Origin: Brassica napus
Taxonomy: Eukaryota > Streptophyta > Magnoliopsida > Brassicales > Brassicaceae
Length of the DNA stretch: 64,000 nucleotides
Assembly (NCBI RefSeq): GCF_020379485.1
Contig: NC_063436.1
Span: forward strand, 18,431,389-18,495,388
Direction of reading: 5' to 3'
Each line of letters starts with the position of its first letter. Positions within the stretch are counted from its first letter, which is position 1. The position numbers and the translations under genes were made by a program. The notes under the pieces are model-generated. The model saw only the letters and a list, made by a program, of their open reading frames with translations. It was not told where the DNA came from and did not search any database. Below, in pieces: positions 1 through 11,151 of the stretch.

Positions 1-921
1 AGTTTCTTCGTCGCCACAACACATGATTAGAGTCTTGTCAAAGATGAAGTAACTAACCCCACAAAGATTATTAACTAACTTGGGTAAGTTACTTGTCGGC
101 AAAGTCATCAAGTTTATCCACACCACTTCCTCTTCACTGATTTTGTTCTTTGTCACCCAAACTTCTATCTCACCCGTTACATAGCATTGCTTTAACAATG
201 AAAAACCGTCTCTCTTATAAACCGCGAGGACAAGTTCATCGCGAGAATGGTTCTTCCGACAAGGAAGGAGACAAAAGGTTCTGAACATCTCATTGGAGAA
301 ATCAAAGCTTCTGATGAGATACTCATTAGTGTCATCAGGATTGCTAGTGACCCAATAGAGATTCCCGTTTAAGGACAAAGGTCCCATGTTGGGCCACTGC
401 TTGAAAGGGACATCAAGAAACTTCACCGCGTGAGATGCACACTCGTAGACCGCAATTCTTTTGTAACCTACTTGGTAAGTGTCGCTTACCGTACGGAGAC
501 AGTTAAAGTACCCCAAGATCTTGTAACTCTTGTCGGGTCTAGTCCTATCGTACCCTACACCGCAAAAATGGAAGCCCTTATCGACGTACTCGATCCAACC
601 AACTTGTCTTAACCACGGGTTCCAAATCGCAACACCTTGCTTCCAAAAGTCACGAAACAAGAACCCATCACAAGACGTGATGGTGGTATGCGTCAAGTCC
701 GTAGCTTTATAAGGAAAAACAGATGGTATCTCACGCACCTCTATGGTTGGATCAAGGGGTTTGCCGAGATCGATGTCAATCGAGTAAACCTTGACGAACT
801 TCGTGTCATTTAAAAGACCGTTCCAGTGTTGAGATACGGTTCTGAATCTAACAAGAGATAGAGGTGGAAGCCGAGAGAAAATCTCTTTCTCCACATCCCA
901 CGAAAGGTTCACCGGCTCCAT
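1..921 (-). CDS. F-box protein with F-box-associated domain (partial, 3' end outside window)
   Basis: A continuous 307-codon reading frame begins at an ATG at 921 and is still open at base 1, so the C-terminus lies outside the window. Residues about 5-45 form an F-box (NLSWDVEKEIFSRLPPLSLV, then FRTVSQHWN). The rest matches the F-box-associated (FBA) fold, with motifs such as SCDGFLF, AIWNPWLRQV, SYKILGYF and NLYWVTSN. F-box proteins bind SKP1-type adaptors in SCF ubiquitin ligases and the FBA region is thought to bind substrate; that role is family knowledge and the target is unknown. It is a single exon, as is usual in this fast-expanding family. It is not close to the three other F-box genes in the window (4673-5800, 31276-32421, 38736-39863). 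Confidence 0.85.
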   Translation of the reverse strand, partial: MEPVNLSWDVEKEIFSRLPPLSLVRFRTVSQHWNGLLNDTKFVKVYSIDIDLGKPLDPTIEVREIPSVFPYKATDLTHTTITSCDGFLFRDFWKQGVAIWNPWLRQVGWIEYVDKGFHFCGVGYDRTRPDKSYKILGYFNCLRTVSDTYQVGYKRIAVYECASHAVKFLDVPFKQWPNMGPLSLNGNLYWVTSNPDDTNEYLIRSFDFSNEMFRTFCLLPCRKNHSRDELVLAVYKRDGFSLLKQCYVTGEIEVWVTKNKISEEEVVWINLMTLPTSNLPKLVNNLCGVSYFIFDKTLIMCCGDEET

Positions 922-1753
922 TATAGTTTTTACTTATTTCGTGATAAATAAAGCGATGAGAAACCATACATCTTTTATATATCATACAACTTGGCTGCAT
1001 TTCCACTGACTGGTTTTTTATTTATTTGGCACACCATTTCATGTATAGAAATTTCCACCAGAAAAATAATAATGTGAAACTTTGTCTTCTCTGCTTTTTG
1101 GACCATGTAAATTAATATAAATAAACATTGCACGCGTTGGGAATCATGATTTGATAGTGGTGTGCTGACAGTGTCAGGAGAAAGGCATTAGCCTCAGCCG
1201 CCATACGATTTATAAAGTTTGGGGGCTCCAACTCTCTAAAAAAAAAAAGAATATCAGTCTAATATTCTCATTTGCCATTTGCATTTGAATATTCTATCTA
1301 AATGCTTCATTTGCCGTGAATTGGTGATTATCTATGTATGAGTTAATTAATCTTTTTTTTTTTGGTAAAACAATTAAATCTCATGTTGATCCTTGTATTT
1401 GAATAATATAAACCCCTCTACTTTTAAAACGGTTAGCTAGTGGTAACTTGTAACTAGCCAAGGATTCCTCTAAGCTAATGTCAGATTGGATTCTTCAGAA
1501 ACCCGAGAAACAAAATAATCTTTCACCGGTCATAGCTGAGGCCAAACCGGAAAAGTGTGGACAAACAAAATCGAACCGAACTGTACCAGAAGTTAACACC
1601 AATGAATCCAGAAGTGGTGTGCTAGTGGGCCGTAAAAGGCCCATCATCTAAAAATCATGAAGGAACCAACAAAAAAAGTCAAAGACGTGTCCGACGCGCG
1701 CAGAATCCATATCATAAGGATCGAAGAGAGAGAGAGAGATCCAGAAGAAGAAG
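922..1753. other. Intergenic, divergent promoters of F-box and BAP31-like genes
   Basis: No coding signal is seen. The stretch separates two divergently transcribed genes and must carry both promoters. A GA-rich purine run just upstream of 1754 looks like the 5' UTR of the BAP31-like gene. Poly-A and poly-T runs near 1240 and 1350 are low complexity. Confidence 0.5.
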
Positions 1754-2840
1754 ATGGCATTGCAATGGCTGATTCTATCGTACGTGGTTGCTGCGGAGGT
1801 CGTGATCGCCGTGATCTTGACTCTCCCTTACCCTATGCTCCTGAAGAAACGAATCGTATCACTTGTCTCGCTCATTCTCCAGCCTGCCGCTTCCATCGTC
1901 GCCTTTGCTGGATTTCAACTCCTCGGTGATCACCTCTCTCTGTCTCTATCTACCGTAGATCGTTTAATTTCTCACCATTTCTTGTTCGATATGGTCTTTC
2001 TATAATTAGGGTGATTTTGGTATGTGCTCATGTGAATTGCTTGGGTGATACGTTTGTTTCAGATCTTTACTGGAAGAATGAGCATAGACTAATGTGCTCA
2101 TCTGAGGTTTGCACTGCTACAGAGCGTGATCGCTACGAGAAATCCGTAAGTATATCATCACATTTTGTATAATCATAATATATGAACAAGTATGAACATA
2201 AATAGTATCAAATGTTATAATCATCCGAGGATTGAGATTAATTGCTTTTGGTTTATTGAATAGATATAGATGTCTGAGAATGAGACAATAGTTGAATTCT
2301 TAGTAGTTTTACAAATTATATATTTTGTAACAGACTCCCAAGAGGAGTTAGTAGTATTAGTATCCTCTATTGCTTAACTTAGCTGCGGTTTAGAAGCTAG
2401 AAAATGTTGCAAGGGGACTTGTTTTAGTGGAACTGGTGTCATGTTGATTGTTGATGCAACTAACCGTTCCTACTGACTCTGTTCCTGAAACATCGAGCTT
2501 GAGTCAGTTGTAATAATCGACTCTTGGGGATGTTCGATCTGTTATTTGCGTGTCTTGTATTCGATCCTCTCCCTTTAGATGTCTCAGGTCAGCATACTTA
2601 CGATTTTACTTGTTTGTTAGATCTACAAGGCTCAGCGGAACGTGGTTCTGTGTGCAGCTGGGATCCTTCTCTACTGGTACATCACCAACTATTACACACC
2701 ACCAAACATTTCACACTTATATAATTGAATTGACTGATATTTTTCTAACCTTCACTGGCAGGTGTATTTTCCGCATCTGCAAGTACAACAAAGACCTTGA
2801 TTATTTGGAGGAATTAGAGAAAAGATGCAAGGCAGAGTAG
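1754..2840 (+). CDS. BAP31-like endoplasmic reticulum membrane protein (At3g17780/At1g48440 type)
   Basis: Four exons join in frame: 1754-1925, 2063-2145, 2621-2676 and 2762-2840, giving 129 residues. All introns are GT-AG. The protein starts MALQWLILSYVVAAEV and has three hydrophobic segments (about residues 3-22, 33-55 and 88-105). These are joined by a hydrophilic loop containing DLYWKNEHRLMC and EVCTATERDRYEKS. The end is charged (DLDYLEELEKRCKAE). Layout and sequence match the short plant relatives of B-cell receptor-associated protein 31. BAP31 proteins are ER membrane chaperones or cargo-export factors; the plant role is inferred. The start is the only ATG giving the conserved N-terminus. 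With the DUF760 gene at 6013-7585 it keeps the Arabidopsis chromosome 3 order. Confidence 0.85.
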
Positions 2841-3361
2841 TAGTCTCCATTAGTCTGGTCCTTCTGTTATAGATATTATTACTTCGGCTTGTGAGTAGTC
2901 CAAAAAACTGAAACAAGACCAGGATGTATCTAGATAAATCTTTCCACAGACCTTGTTTTGTGTTCACTCCTCTTGCAGCTTTGTGTTACTTTTCTAGAAA
3001 CAACCCAATTTTATTGTGTCCCGACTTGACATTCACAGATTAATTTCCTAGAAACTAACCTTTCTTTCTTTTTTCTCCACCTTTAATATCTTTCGGTCAC
3101 TCACTCACTCAGATTATTTTTTTAGGAACTAAACAGTTCACTCGTTCAGATGCAGTGATTGTCTTTTAAAATGTCTTTGGTGAGGTTTTGCGCAAATGGG
3201 TTACTTCTACACCGCTTCTTCACTCCTCTGCTTGATCATAACTCTTAAAATTTCAGTTCCCTTGTAATTTTTGTAACATACATTTTAAGATTCTTTAAGT
3301 TCTATTACTTAGTTGAGCATCATCCCTATCACTCTCTTTAGCTATAGATGCAAGCTCATAA
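2841..3361. other. 3' flank of BAP31-like gene, no further feature seen
   Basis: AT-rich intergenic DNA holding the 3' UTR of the BAP31-like gene. A short run of the tetranucleotide CACT occurs near 3100. No coding signal on either strand. Confidence 0.4.
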
Positions 3362-3525
3362 TGTTAAATTAGTCATTTTCATTACAGACCATTTTTAGTT
3401 CTGTACAAAGTGGTACCTAGCATCTACATTACTCTCAACATCCAAAAAGAAACGACCAAAGCTGATCTTTATCTGCTCATCCTTGGATGAATCAACCGTG
3501 CCTTGCTCTGTAATCAAGATTTGAC
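3362..3525 (-). pseudogene. Truncated duplicate of the 3' end of the DUF760 gene
   Basis: This stretch repeats, in the same orientation, the sequence around 5978-6175: the 3' flank, stop codon region and last codons of the DUF760 gene. Shared landmarks are the flank GTTAGTCATTTTCATTACAG-like segment, the block reading TGGTACCTAGCATC and the block reading GCTGATCTTTATCTG. Relative to the intact gene it lacks about 37 bp between the AAACGACC and AAAGCTGATC blocks and carries several substitutions. It has no start, no upstream exons and a broken frame, so it is non-coding debris. The F-box gene at 4673-5800 lies between this fragment and the complete gene. Confidence 0.8.
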
Positions 3526-4570
3526 GACTAGAATCACATAATAAATTTTGACCAGAAGACTTTTTTGGCAAAAAGCTTTTGGAAAATTTTTCTAATTAAT
3601 ATTAAATGTTTTACTGTTAATTGTCAATTTCAAAGTCAACCTATGCAGATTTTTGCAACAGTGAGAATACTTCATATAACAGTAGAGAAAACTTCTCAAA
3701 TACCTACAAAATTTTGATCAATTGCAAAACTAATATATCTATACGAAAAAAAGTTAAACACACAAACAAATTAGTCAATTGCAAAACTAACATATATTTT
3801 AAAAGTCTTGTTCGTGAAAAGATCTGAAAAAATTCTGAATTCATACTTTGAACCCGTGTGATATCTTACTTAGCTTCTCCAAGCACACATAACTTCACCA
3901 CGAAAGTGACCCACAAAATGACCCACTCGTTAATGGCCAAAAATCATGAGCTTGAATGACTCTATGAAGTATGAATCTAACAAAGTTTGGAATCAAAATC
4001 TTGCGGTTTTTGGGATGAATTAGAGAGAAAGTTAAAGAGATCTGATTTATGTGCATAAGAAATGAGATATGAAGAGCATAAATTAATTTTTAGGTGTATT
4101 AAGAACTTCAACTTGGTTGTTCATAGTGATCGATGTATTGATGACAATGACATTGTTGTAAATATGTGATGAAGATGAGAATGATTGAGTAAAACACTTA
4201 TTTTTGTTAAAAAATTGCATTTTCGTGAATAACACTAATTTCTGGAGTTAATAGAGCAAATGAAAGTTCCAAAAAAAAAAAAACACATTTCATATTTGCA
4301 TTTGACACGAAATTTTGAGTCATATTTGCAAAAATCCATGAATTTTAATTAGATGAAAATATATTAATTAAAATCAAATCTAAATTAATTAATTAATTAC
4401 TATAAATAAATCTAAAATCTAAACTTTTTTACACTAGTGAGATTTTTAAACTCAAAGATATTATTACATTATAAACCTAAGCATGTGTCATCATATCTTT
4501 ATCTTAAATAACATAAAATATGTTGTTGTTTTTATGACTCATGACTAAAAATATAATTGAAATTCTGGTC
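3526..4570. other. AT-rich intergenic DNA upstream of an F-box gene
   Basis: No gene seen. A phrase close to CAATTGCAAAACTAA occurs twice (about 3720 and 3778), suggesting a small degenerate local duplication. A poly-A run lies near 4270. The block belongs to the non-syntenic segment between the two DUF760-derived sequences. Confidence 0.4.
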
Positions 4571-4578
4571 TATATAAG
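4571..4578 (+). promoter_or_regulatory. TATA box of the F-box gene at 4673
   Basis: TATATAAG lies 95-102 bp upstream of the proposed ATG. That fits a 5' UTR of about 65-70 nt. Confidence 0.5.
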
Positions 4579-4672
4579 AGTGAGAACTTGTAAGAGTTAA
4601 AATCATATAACTTCTTGCCGATAGTACTGCCATTATTTGGAACCATTAACGAAAACGACCAAAACCAAAACA

Positions 4673-5800
4673 ATGATGATGTTCGAACTTCCAAAAGATC
4701 TGGTAGAGGAGATACTATCCAGACTTCCGGCTACTACTCTAAAACAATTACAATCTACTTGTAAACAGTGGAATGATATAATAAATGATCGAGAATTCGC
4801 CGGAAAACACTTTAGTAAAGCAGCAAAACAACATTTGGTTGTCATGTTGAAGAACTTTAACGTCCATTTAGTTAGTGTAAACGTCGATGGAATTCACAAC
4901 GACATTGATCCATCTATAAAGGATATAGGTGAACTTAGCCTAAACAAGCCATATCAAGTATATATAAATGGCATGGTTCACTGCAACGGTTTACTGCTTT
5001 GCATAACCAAAGGATATACACCCATGGTTTGGAATCCGTGCACGGGAAAAATCAATTGGGTCGTCGAACCAAGTAGAGCTTACGATGTATACGATAAATT
5101 TGCTTTCGGATACGAATACAAGAAATCATGCTATAACTTCAAAATTTTAAGGATCCAATATGTGTGTGGTCGAAAAACTCATACATATACTACACATGGT
5201 AAAGAAATCTATGATTTTAACTCATCTTCATGGAGGACCCTTAATGTCACACGCATATGGCCCTTAATATCTCGTGTGGTATCGCTAAAAGGAAATGCTT
5301 ACTGGTTTACTTACGAATATAAAGAAGGTGTACGCAATAGTTCCTTACTAAGTTTTGATTTTTCGAAAGAGATATTTGGAAACATTTGTGTACCATTCCA
5401 GTTTAACGGTGACTATCTTGTGGAATTATCCGTTATTAGAGAAAATAAACTTGCAGTGCTACTACAGCGTTGGGCATTAGAGATTGAGATATGGGTCACA
5501 GATAATATTGAACCCAATGGTAACGGTGTATCGTGGAATCATTTTTTGGCAGTGGACCTAGGGGTAACAATACCACCAATGTCAGATGTGTTTTCCTATG
5601 CGATGAGTTTTTTCATCGATGAAGATAATAAAGTCGGTTTAATATGGGATAATAACAAGGGTGTTAGGGTACACATTGTTGGAGAAGATTATTACAGAGA
5701 AATCGTTGTTGGGGAAGAAGGAATTTGTCTCCCACTTATGTGCTGCTATATATGTTCCAAGCTTGTTGCAGATATAGGCAAAATCAATTATCTGTTTTAA
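4673..5800 (+). CDS. F-box protein with F-box-associated domain
   Basis: A single exon of 375 codons plus stop. The frame is open upstream to 4637 but that codon is TTG; the first ATG is at 4673, followed at once by two more (MMMFELPKDL), so any of the three could start. The F-box spans about residues 4-45 (ELPKDLVEEILSRLPATTLK). The FBA part shows VHCNGLLLC, MVWNPCTGKI, FAFGYEYKKSCYNFKILR and YWFTYEYKEG. A substrate-receptor role in an SCF ubiquitin ligase is inferred from the family. The length is normal and no frame damage is seen. The gene lies between a partial and a complete copy of the DUF760 3' end, and I recall no F-box gene at this place in Arabidopsis, so it is probably a mover. 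Confidence 0.88.
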   Translation: MMMFELPKDLVEEILSRLPATTLKQLQSTCKQWNDIINDREFAGKHFSKAAKQHLVVMLKNFNVHLVSVNVDGIHNDIDPSIKDIGELSLNKPYQVYINGMVHCNGLLLCITKGYTPMVWNPCTGKINWVVEPSRAYDVYDKFAFGYEYKKSCYNFKILRIQYVCGRKTHTYTTHGKEIYDFNSSSWRTLNVTRIWPLISRVVSLKGNAYWFTYEYKEGVRNSSLLSFDFSKEIFGNICVPFQFNGDYLVELSVIRENKLAVLLQRWALEIEIWVTDNIEPNGNGVSWNHFLAVDLGVTIPPMSDVFSYAMSFFIDEDNKVGLIWDNNKGVRVHIVGEDYYREIVVGEEGICLPLMCCYICSKLVADIGKINYLF

Positions 5801-6012
5801 TCAGTTATTTTAAAATAGCGAGATATTGATTGTCATCTTGCCTTGTAATAGCATAAATAGTGTTTTCAAATGTAATATAATATTGGTTGCCAATCATATT
5901 ACCTTATAATAGCATAAACAGAATTTTAAAATGTAACTTTTAATTATTTTTTAGTTTTCAAAATGGATCTTTCTTAATGTTACATTAGTCATTTTCATTA
6001 CAGACCATTTGT

Positions 6013-7585
6013 CTAGTTCAGTACAAACTGGTACCTAGCATCAACATGACTCTCAACATCCCAAAGAAACGACCCAAAAGTCACAGCCTCCAAGACAAGC
6101 CTCTTCATTCCACCAAAGCTGATCTTTATCTGTTCGTCGTTAGATGAATCAACTATCCCTTGCGGTGTAATCACAATCTCAGGCTTACCAAACAAAGCCT
6201 CAGTGTGCTTCTCAATGATCCCAACCGCTTCTCTTGACCTAATGGTAGCATATCTCTGAAGCGTCTCACTATCAAACGACATCACGTACGTCCTTAACCT
6301 GGACGGTTTAATCTCACTCCCAAAGCCCTTAGCACTAACTCCACCCGCAAATGAACCGACCTCAGGGTGAGACGACACGTCCTCTGGCTGCTTTTCCTCA
6401 GCCCCACCAGAACCAGGAAGAAGCTTCATGGTCTTCTCAAGCTGAAACCTCTGGTCCACCCGCTTCAAGAAGTAACCATAAATGACAGAAGCAGCGTAGA
6501 CTTGACCAACTCTGAGTTTGCTTATCTGCGCAACAGAAGTCAAGTCACCTATTCTGCTTCCGAGAATCAAGGCTAAGTGGTTGTGAATCATCTCGTACAT
6601 CTCGGGAGAGTGAAGCTGCTCAAGCTTCTCTACTTTGGTCGGCCAAGTATCAACACGACCAGATGGATCTGATGATGGGGTTATCGATGGTATGAGTGAT
6701 ACGTTAGCTTCCATGAACTTCTGAACCACCAATGCGTATAGAATCTCTTCTAACGTCCTGCGTCTCTCGTTCTCCTTCAACTCAGCTATTCTCCTACATA
6801 ACAACAACAAAAAAAAAACAATTCCCATTCAGAATCAAACACATGTTCAACCTCTATGTTTTGTTTCTTGGAATCCAAGTTATAACTCAACCTAGTTTGT
6901 TTCTTGGAATCCAAGGTATAAGTCAACTTAGTTTGTTTCTTGGAACGCAAGTTATAACTCAACCTAGTGTGTTTCTTGGAACCCAAGGTATAACTCAACC
7001 TAGTGATCTAACATTGATTTTTAACAAACCTGTAGAGAACAATGTCGGTTCCAGGCAGGGACGATGATGTATCTGTGTTCTGTCCCTGAGAGTCACGATC
7101 GGTTTGGAGCTGCTCAAGCTGCTGTTCAACAGCAGCAGGGACGAGATGAGGATGGCTCACCAGAATCTGAGAGAGGAACTGACCAGCGGGAGACTCTAGC
7201 TGAAGCGGCGCGATTGGTTTGGAGGAAGCATCATCAGATGCTGCTGAAGCTTTAACCACAAAGCTTCTCCGAGTTTTGGAAGCTGTTGTTGAGCTTTGCA
7301 ATGGCTTTGAGAATCTGGTGAGCGAGTTTTGCTGCAAGTGGATGAAAAAAAGGAGTAAACCGACCGGTTGTGTGAAATCAGATTGGTTCGTAAAATCAAT
7401 TGAACAAAACCGGGGTATGATGTTAGGTTATTTGAATCAAGACATACCTTTAGTCGAAGTTGAAGTTTTGAACCAGGTGTGAACCCAGGGCCACTTGCTG
7501 TTAGGAAGATAGATCCAGTACCGTTGCGGGAAGTTTCATGCGGTAAGAGGGGAGATCGGATCAAACTCGCGGTCGCGGCGTCCAT
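6013..7585 (-). CDS. DUF760 plastid-targeted protein (At3g17800 / MEB5.2 type)
   Basis: Three exons join in frame on the minus strand: 7585-7448, 7331-7030 and 6793-6013, giving 406 residues. The N-terminus (MDAATASLIRSPLLP, then SKTRRSFVVKAS) is rich in Ser, Thr and Arg and poor in acidic residues, like a chloroplast transit peptide. The mature part contains SPAGQFLSQILVSHPHLVPA, TDIVLYRRIAELKE, LEEILYALVVQKFMEANVSL, a long helical DUF760 region and the ending FGSFLWDVESHVDARYQFVL. These match my memory of Arabidopsis At3g17800 closely. The biochemical function of DUF760 proteins is not known to me. Intron 2 carries a 36-bp tandem repeat (6863-7005). The 3' end is partly duplicated at 3362-3525. 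Confidence 0.88.
6863..7005. repeat. Four-copy 36-bp minisatellite in intron 2 of the DUF760 gene
   Basis: Four head-to-tail units start at 6863, 6899, 6935 and 6971. Each begins GTTTCTTGGAA and continues with CAAG-TATAA-TCAAC and TAGT. Units differ at only a few positions, and units 1/3 and 2/4 alternate AAGTT versus AAGGT, suggesting a two-unit block doubled. The repeat lies wholly inside the intron 6794-7029. The unit is a multiple of three, so both strands stay open through it, but it is not coding. Confidence 0.9.
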
Positions 7586-8424
7586 GTCTAGTCTCGGACA
7601 GGAGAGAGAAGAGATTTTTGGTCGGAGAAAAGAGATAAGAAAAGTGATGATGCAGATTACAGAGAGAGAACTTTCGAGAATGGCGAGCTATCTGAATTTT
7701 ACTTGTAAAATAGACTTTTTGGTTTGGTTTGGTTCTTTGATAATAATGCGAATCGGACCCGATTATTTATATCATAAAATGAAATGTGACTCGACGGGAA
7801 AATAATAATATTAATTTTCTTAAAATTTTGTGACCATGAGATTTATATTAGGTCATTGTGCGTCCTTCGATGTACTGTTGTACATATTCTCATAAATCGG
7901 TTTTTTTTTTCAAATCAGATTTCTGAAAAGTTAATTAAAATCTATGTCTATAGTATTATGGAGTCAGGAGCTTATTCTAAGTTTTAGTTGTATAGTGATT
8001 TGGCTGTAGCATATAGAATTTTCCCACATTTGCATATATCAGACGGTAGACAATTCTAGAGGGTCTCTTAGGCAAACCAAACGAGAAAAGTAGAGTCAAA
8101 AACTGAGAAAGGAAGGCCAACGATGAGACGTTGAGAGAGGGCCACCAACTGGCTCTTGTGTCCATTCCCATTCACACGTATTTGATTACTGCTCAAACGT
8201 TTGTCTAATTGTGACGTATGTGCTATTGGGTCCACTAGTCCATTAGATGCTACCAAGGCCGGCAAAACTCTATACCCAATCTTAGCCTCACAGGTGGATT
8301 CCGTTACGTGTTCGCAACTTACCCAAAATCTTTAGTCGGCATTAATTTGAATCTCTTTTTTCTGTCCACTTTGTTGATTAGTGAATCGGTGAGAAAGCAG
8401 GAAAAAAGGGGAGAAAGAGTGCTC
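7586..8424. other. Promoter region of DUF760 gene and unassigned DNA
   Basis: Immediately upstream of the DUF760 start (to about 7750) lies its presumed promoter and 5' UTR. From about 7980 to 8400 the base composition is more balanced but no protein homology is recognised. Confidence 0.35.
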
Positions 8425-9519
8425 GCTTTCGGGTATTGGAGGTGTTGAAACTGGTTATGATGCAGCTGAGTTCATTCTCCTCGGATCAAATACTGTCCTC
8501 GCTTTTATTTTTTGGACTCTTATTACTACCTGATAAACTCATTTATTGCTTGGGAAATTGCCACAAATATCATATTCATAGTATCACTTTTCATGTTTAC
8601 ACTAACCACTTTTAATCTCATTTTTAATATACAATTATACCCTTAAGGTTAACTAATTTAGACTTAGGGTTTAGAGTTGAGGAGTGGGGTAGTGTTTTTA
8701 GAAAGTGAAATTTATAATTCTAATAAATATATAAATACTTAAAAAAATATATAAAAAATTTTAAAAATAGTTTCAAACATAATTTTCGTTTTTCAAAAAG
8801 AAATTTAAAAAAAAAATTAAAAAAAAATTTGAAAAAAAAATTCAAATTTTTTTTACAAAAAGTCCGAATTTGAAAAAGTATAATTCGAAAACAAAAAAAA
8901 AAATTACATTTTTTATTTTTTATTTATTTTTATTTATTTTTATTTTTTATTTTTTATTTATTTTTTTATTTATTTTTATTTATTTATTTATTTTTTTTTT
9001 ATTTTTTTATTTAAATAATGATTTATTTTATATATAAATAACAAGGGTATATGAATTTTTTACCACTTAATGAAGAAAGTATTTTTGAAAATGTTTCATT
9101 AGTGGTGGTAAAAATGAAAAGTGGTACTATAAAAGTGGTAAACATGTAATTTCCTTTATTGTTTTTGGTTGGAAGGTGTGCACCGGTGTGATGGTACATG
9201 GCTATGGTCATGTGAAAATCATCTGCGCCGAGCTTCAAGATTTTACGAAACAGCACAACTTCTCTACTATAGAAGACTTTAGAGGGTATTAGCAACTTTT
9301 TCTTCATATTTTTTATCCTTACTCTTGCTGTTGACTTGCTTGTTTGTTTGTCTTTGGCACAGGCATTCGCTTCAGTACTTTACAACACATACAGATTTAG
9401 TCAAGAGACAGAAAGAAGCTATTGAGCAGAGAAAAACCGAGAGGGGAGGCTTGAAATCTGATAAAGATTGGACCGGAGATGGGTTCGTGAAGGAGACTGA
9501 GAGTATGGTTTCTAACTAA
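8425..9519 (+). pseudogene. 3' fragment of dihydropyrimidine dehydrogenase PYD1, copy 1
   Basis: Three exon-like pieces encode the C-terminus of the plastid pyrimidine-catabolism enzyme PYD1 (At3g17810). About 8437-8503 reads GIGGVETGYDAAEFILLGSN. About 9173-9287 reads VCTGVMVHGYGHVK, then QHNFSTIEDFRG. Positions 9363-9519 read HSLQYFTTHTDLVKRQKEA to the natural end KETESMVSN and TAA. All upstream exons, including the catalytic core, are missing, and the donor after the first piece is lost (GTCC followed by TCGC). The intron between pieces 1 and 2 has taken in a 602-bp element (8553-9154). No full-length PYD1 exists in the window, so this locus cannot supply the enzyme. Confidence 0.88.
8553..9154. 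mobile_element. Inserted AT-rich non-autonomous element (MULE-like MITE candidate)
   Basis: The insert is flanked by TTTATTGCTT (8543-8552) and TTTATTGTTT (9155-9164), a 10-bp near-identical target duplication. The second PYD1 copy at about 19.5 kb lacks the insert, which confirms its limits. The ends are loosely inverted: GGGAAATT at the left and AATTTCC at the right, with further degenerate similarity inside. The interior is dominated by A-rich then T-rich low-complexity DNA (8740-9010). No coding capacity. A target duplication of 9-10 bp fits Mutator-like elements, but family assignment is tentative. Confidence 0.6.
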
Positions 9520-11000
9520 GTGATGGACCCAAAATACTTGAATAAAGTTAGGAACTTCCTTCACAGCCAAATGGCAAAGACTCTTCCTTTCTATCGTTTC
9601 ACATCAACTTCTCACTTGAAAATAAAAGAAAACTAAAGTTGATTTTATCTTATGTTCTTCAAGTTGTATATCGTTTGTATAATGTATCCGTTGTCACCAT
9701 TTATTCAAAGACCTTTTACTGTTGTGACATTGTTCTACCATTGCCTCTCCTCCATGGAACAAGTGTTTGTCATCAGATTAGAGCATGGACTTTTTTGTGA
9801 ACGGAATTAGAGCATGGACTAAGAGGTTTTTCATGGCTTAAACATTTATCTTTTCCTTGAATCAACTTTATTGTTCTACAACATGTTCCAGCTGAAAATG
9901 GAAATGAAGGGACCAACCATCCTCAGTAAAACCACTTTAGCATCAGAAAATAAATCAAATAACTTACATTTCATATATACACTGCAGAATGTTTAACACA
10001 AATCACTAACTTTTAAGCCATATATAAGTGAAATTAAACACTTGATTGGTTGGTAATCTGTTGGGAATCACCTGATTTGAATGGAACAACTGTTTCAACA
10101 TAACTTATAAGTTTGATTCTATGACAAAACAACTTTCTAAATCAAGTTGTCTTACAATTTGGTTCTTCTTGGTTTACTGGAATTGAAAGTGGAGTGTCAG
10201 TTTGAAGCACTATCCAATACCTGTAAATGACTCTTGATAAACTCGATGAAAATTTGAAGGTTCCAGTTTTTATTGTTAACAAACCAATAGATTTGGGCGT
10301 TTAGTTACCCATTGGAATTTAGATTAGGCATTTAACATTTTTTGTTCTAATTTATATCATATCCTAAGTTTCATTCTAAAAATTTTGTAAGTATGGACCG
10401 GGTTTGGATATAACACATCAGTTTCAATTATAATTCGTATCACATCCTAAAACTCATAAAATAACTATATTTCATTTGGATGCGGATTATATTGGTTTGT
10501 TTTGAATATACCGAAGTAAAATTTAAAATTTAAAAGGAAAATATAAGAAATAAATACTTATTTATATATAATTAGGTATTAACAGTATTTATTTAAATTT
10601 TAAATATTTGTTTTTAGATATCATACAAAAGAAATACGGAATTGAATATTTGAATTACATGTTTATGTTTCAAATATTTATTTTGCATATTAGTTTGGAT
10701 ATTTAGATTGGTTTCTTCAAATTTTTTGGATTTTTGGTTTTTTGGTTTTTTTTGATTTTTTGGTTTATCTGTTAGAGTTCGGTTAATAACACTTTAGGTT
10801 TGAATATGTTTTGTAACACCTTACAAGGTCTATTTGAGTTTTTTTTTTTACATTTTGGATGGGATACGAATCATTTTTGTAGTTCATGTTCGGTTCGGAT
10901 TACGGATTTTATGCTCATATCTATCGACCAATTTGGAGGTTCGTATATATAGGAATTAAAATCACATAACGAAATAAACTTGTTCAGATCGAAAATATAT
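9520..11000. other. Duplicated 3' flank of PYD1 (to about 10060), then unassigned AT-rich DNA
   Basis: Bases 9520 to about 10060 are similar to 20061-20299 plus 22585 to about 22800, showing that the PYD1 duplication extends past the stop codon. From 10060 to 11000 the DNA is AT-rich with runs resembling TTTTTGGTTT near 10720-10760. No gene is seen. Confidence 0.55.
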
Positions 11001-11151
11001 AAAGTTTCAGACATCATTTTATTCTACATCAAAATAAAACCAACGATGATGCCCAAATATTAAAACAGATACAACGTGGAATACTCATACAGTACGGACG
11101 ATAGTTTTCAGGCAACGATATTTACGTCTCCATTGTCTCGAACGGCTTTTT

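Noticed and set aside
430..712. Two overlapping plus-strand ORFs of 60 codons
   Set aside because: They lie antisense to the F-box coding frame and show no homology; they are shadows.
4637..4672. N-terminal extension of the F-box protein (12 codons)
   Set aside because: Begins with TTG, not ATG; the MMM start at 4673 leads directly into the F-box.
6732..7067. ORFs on both strands with a repeating 12-residue pattern (LFLGIQVITQPS-like)
   Set aside because: This is the translation of the 36-bp minisatellite, which is a multiple of three; it lies inside an intron.
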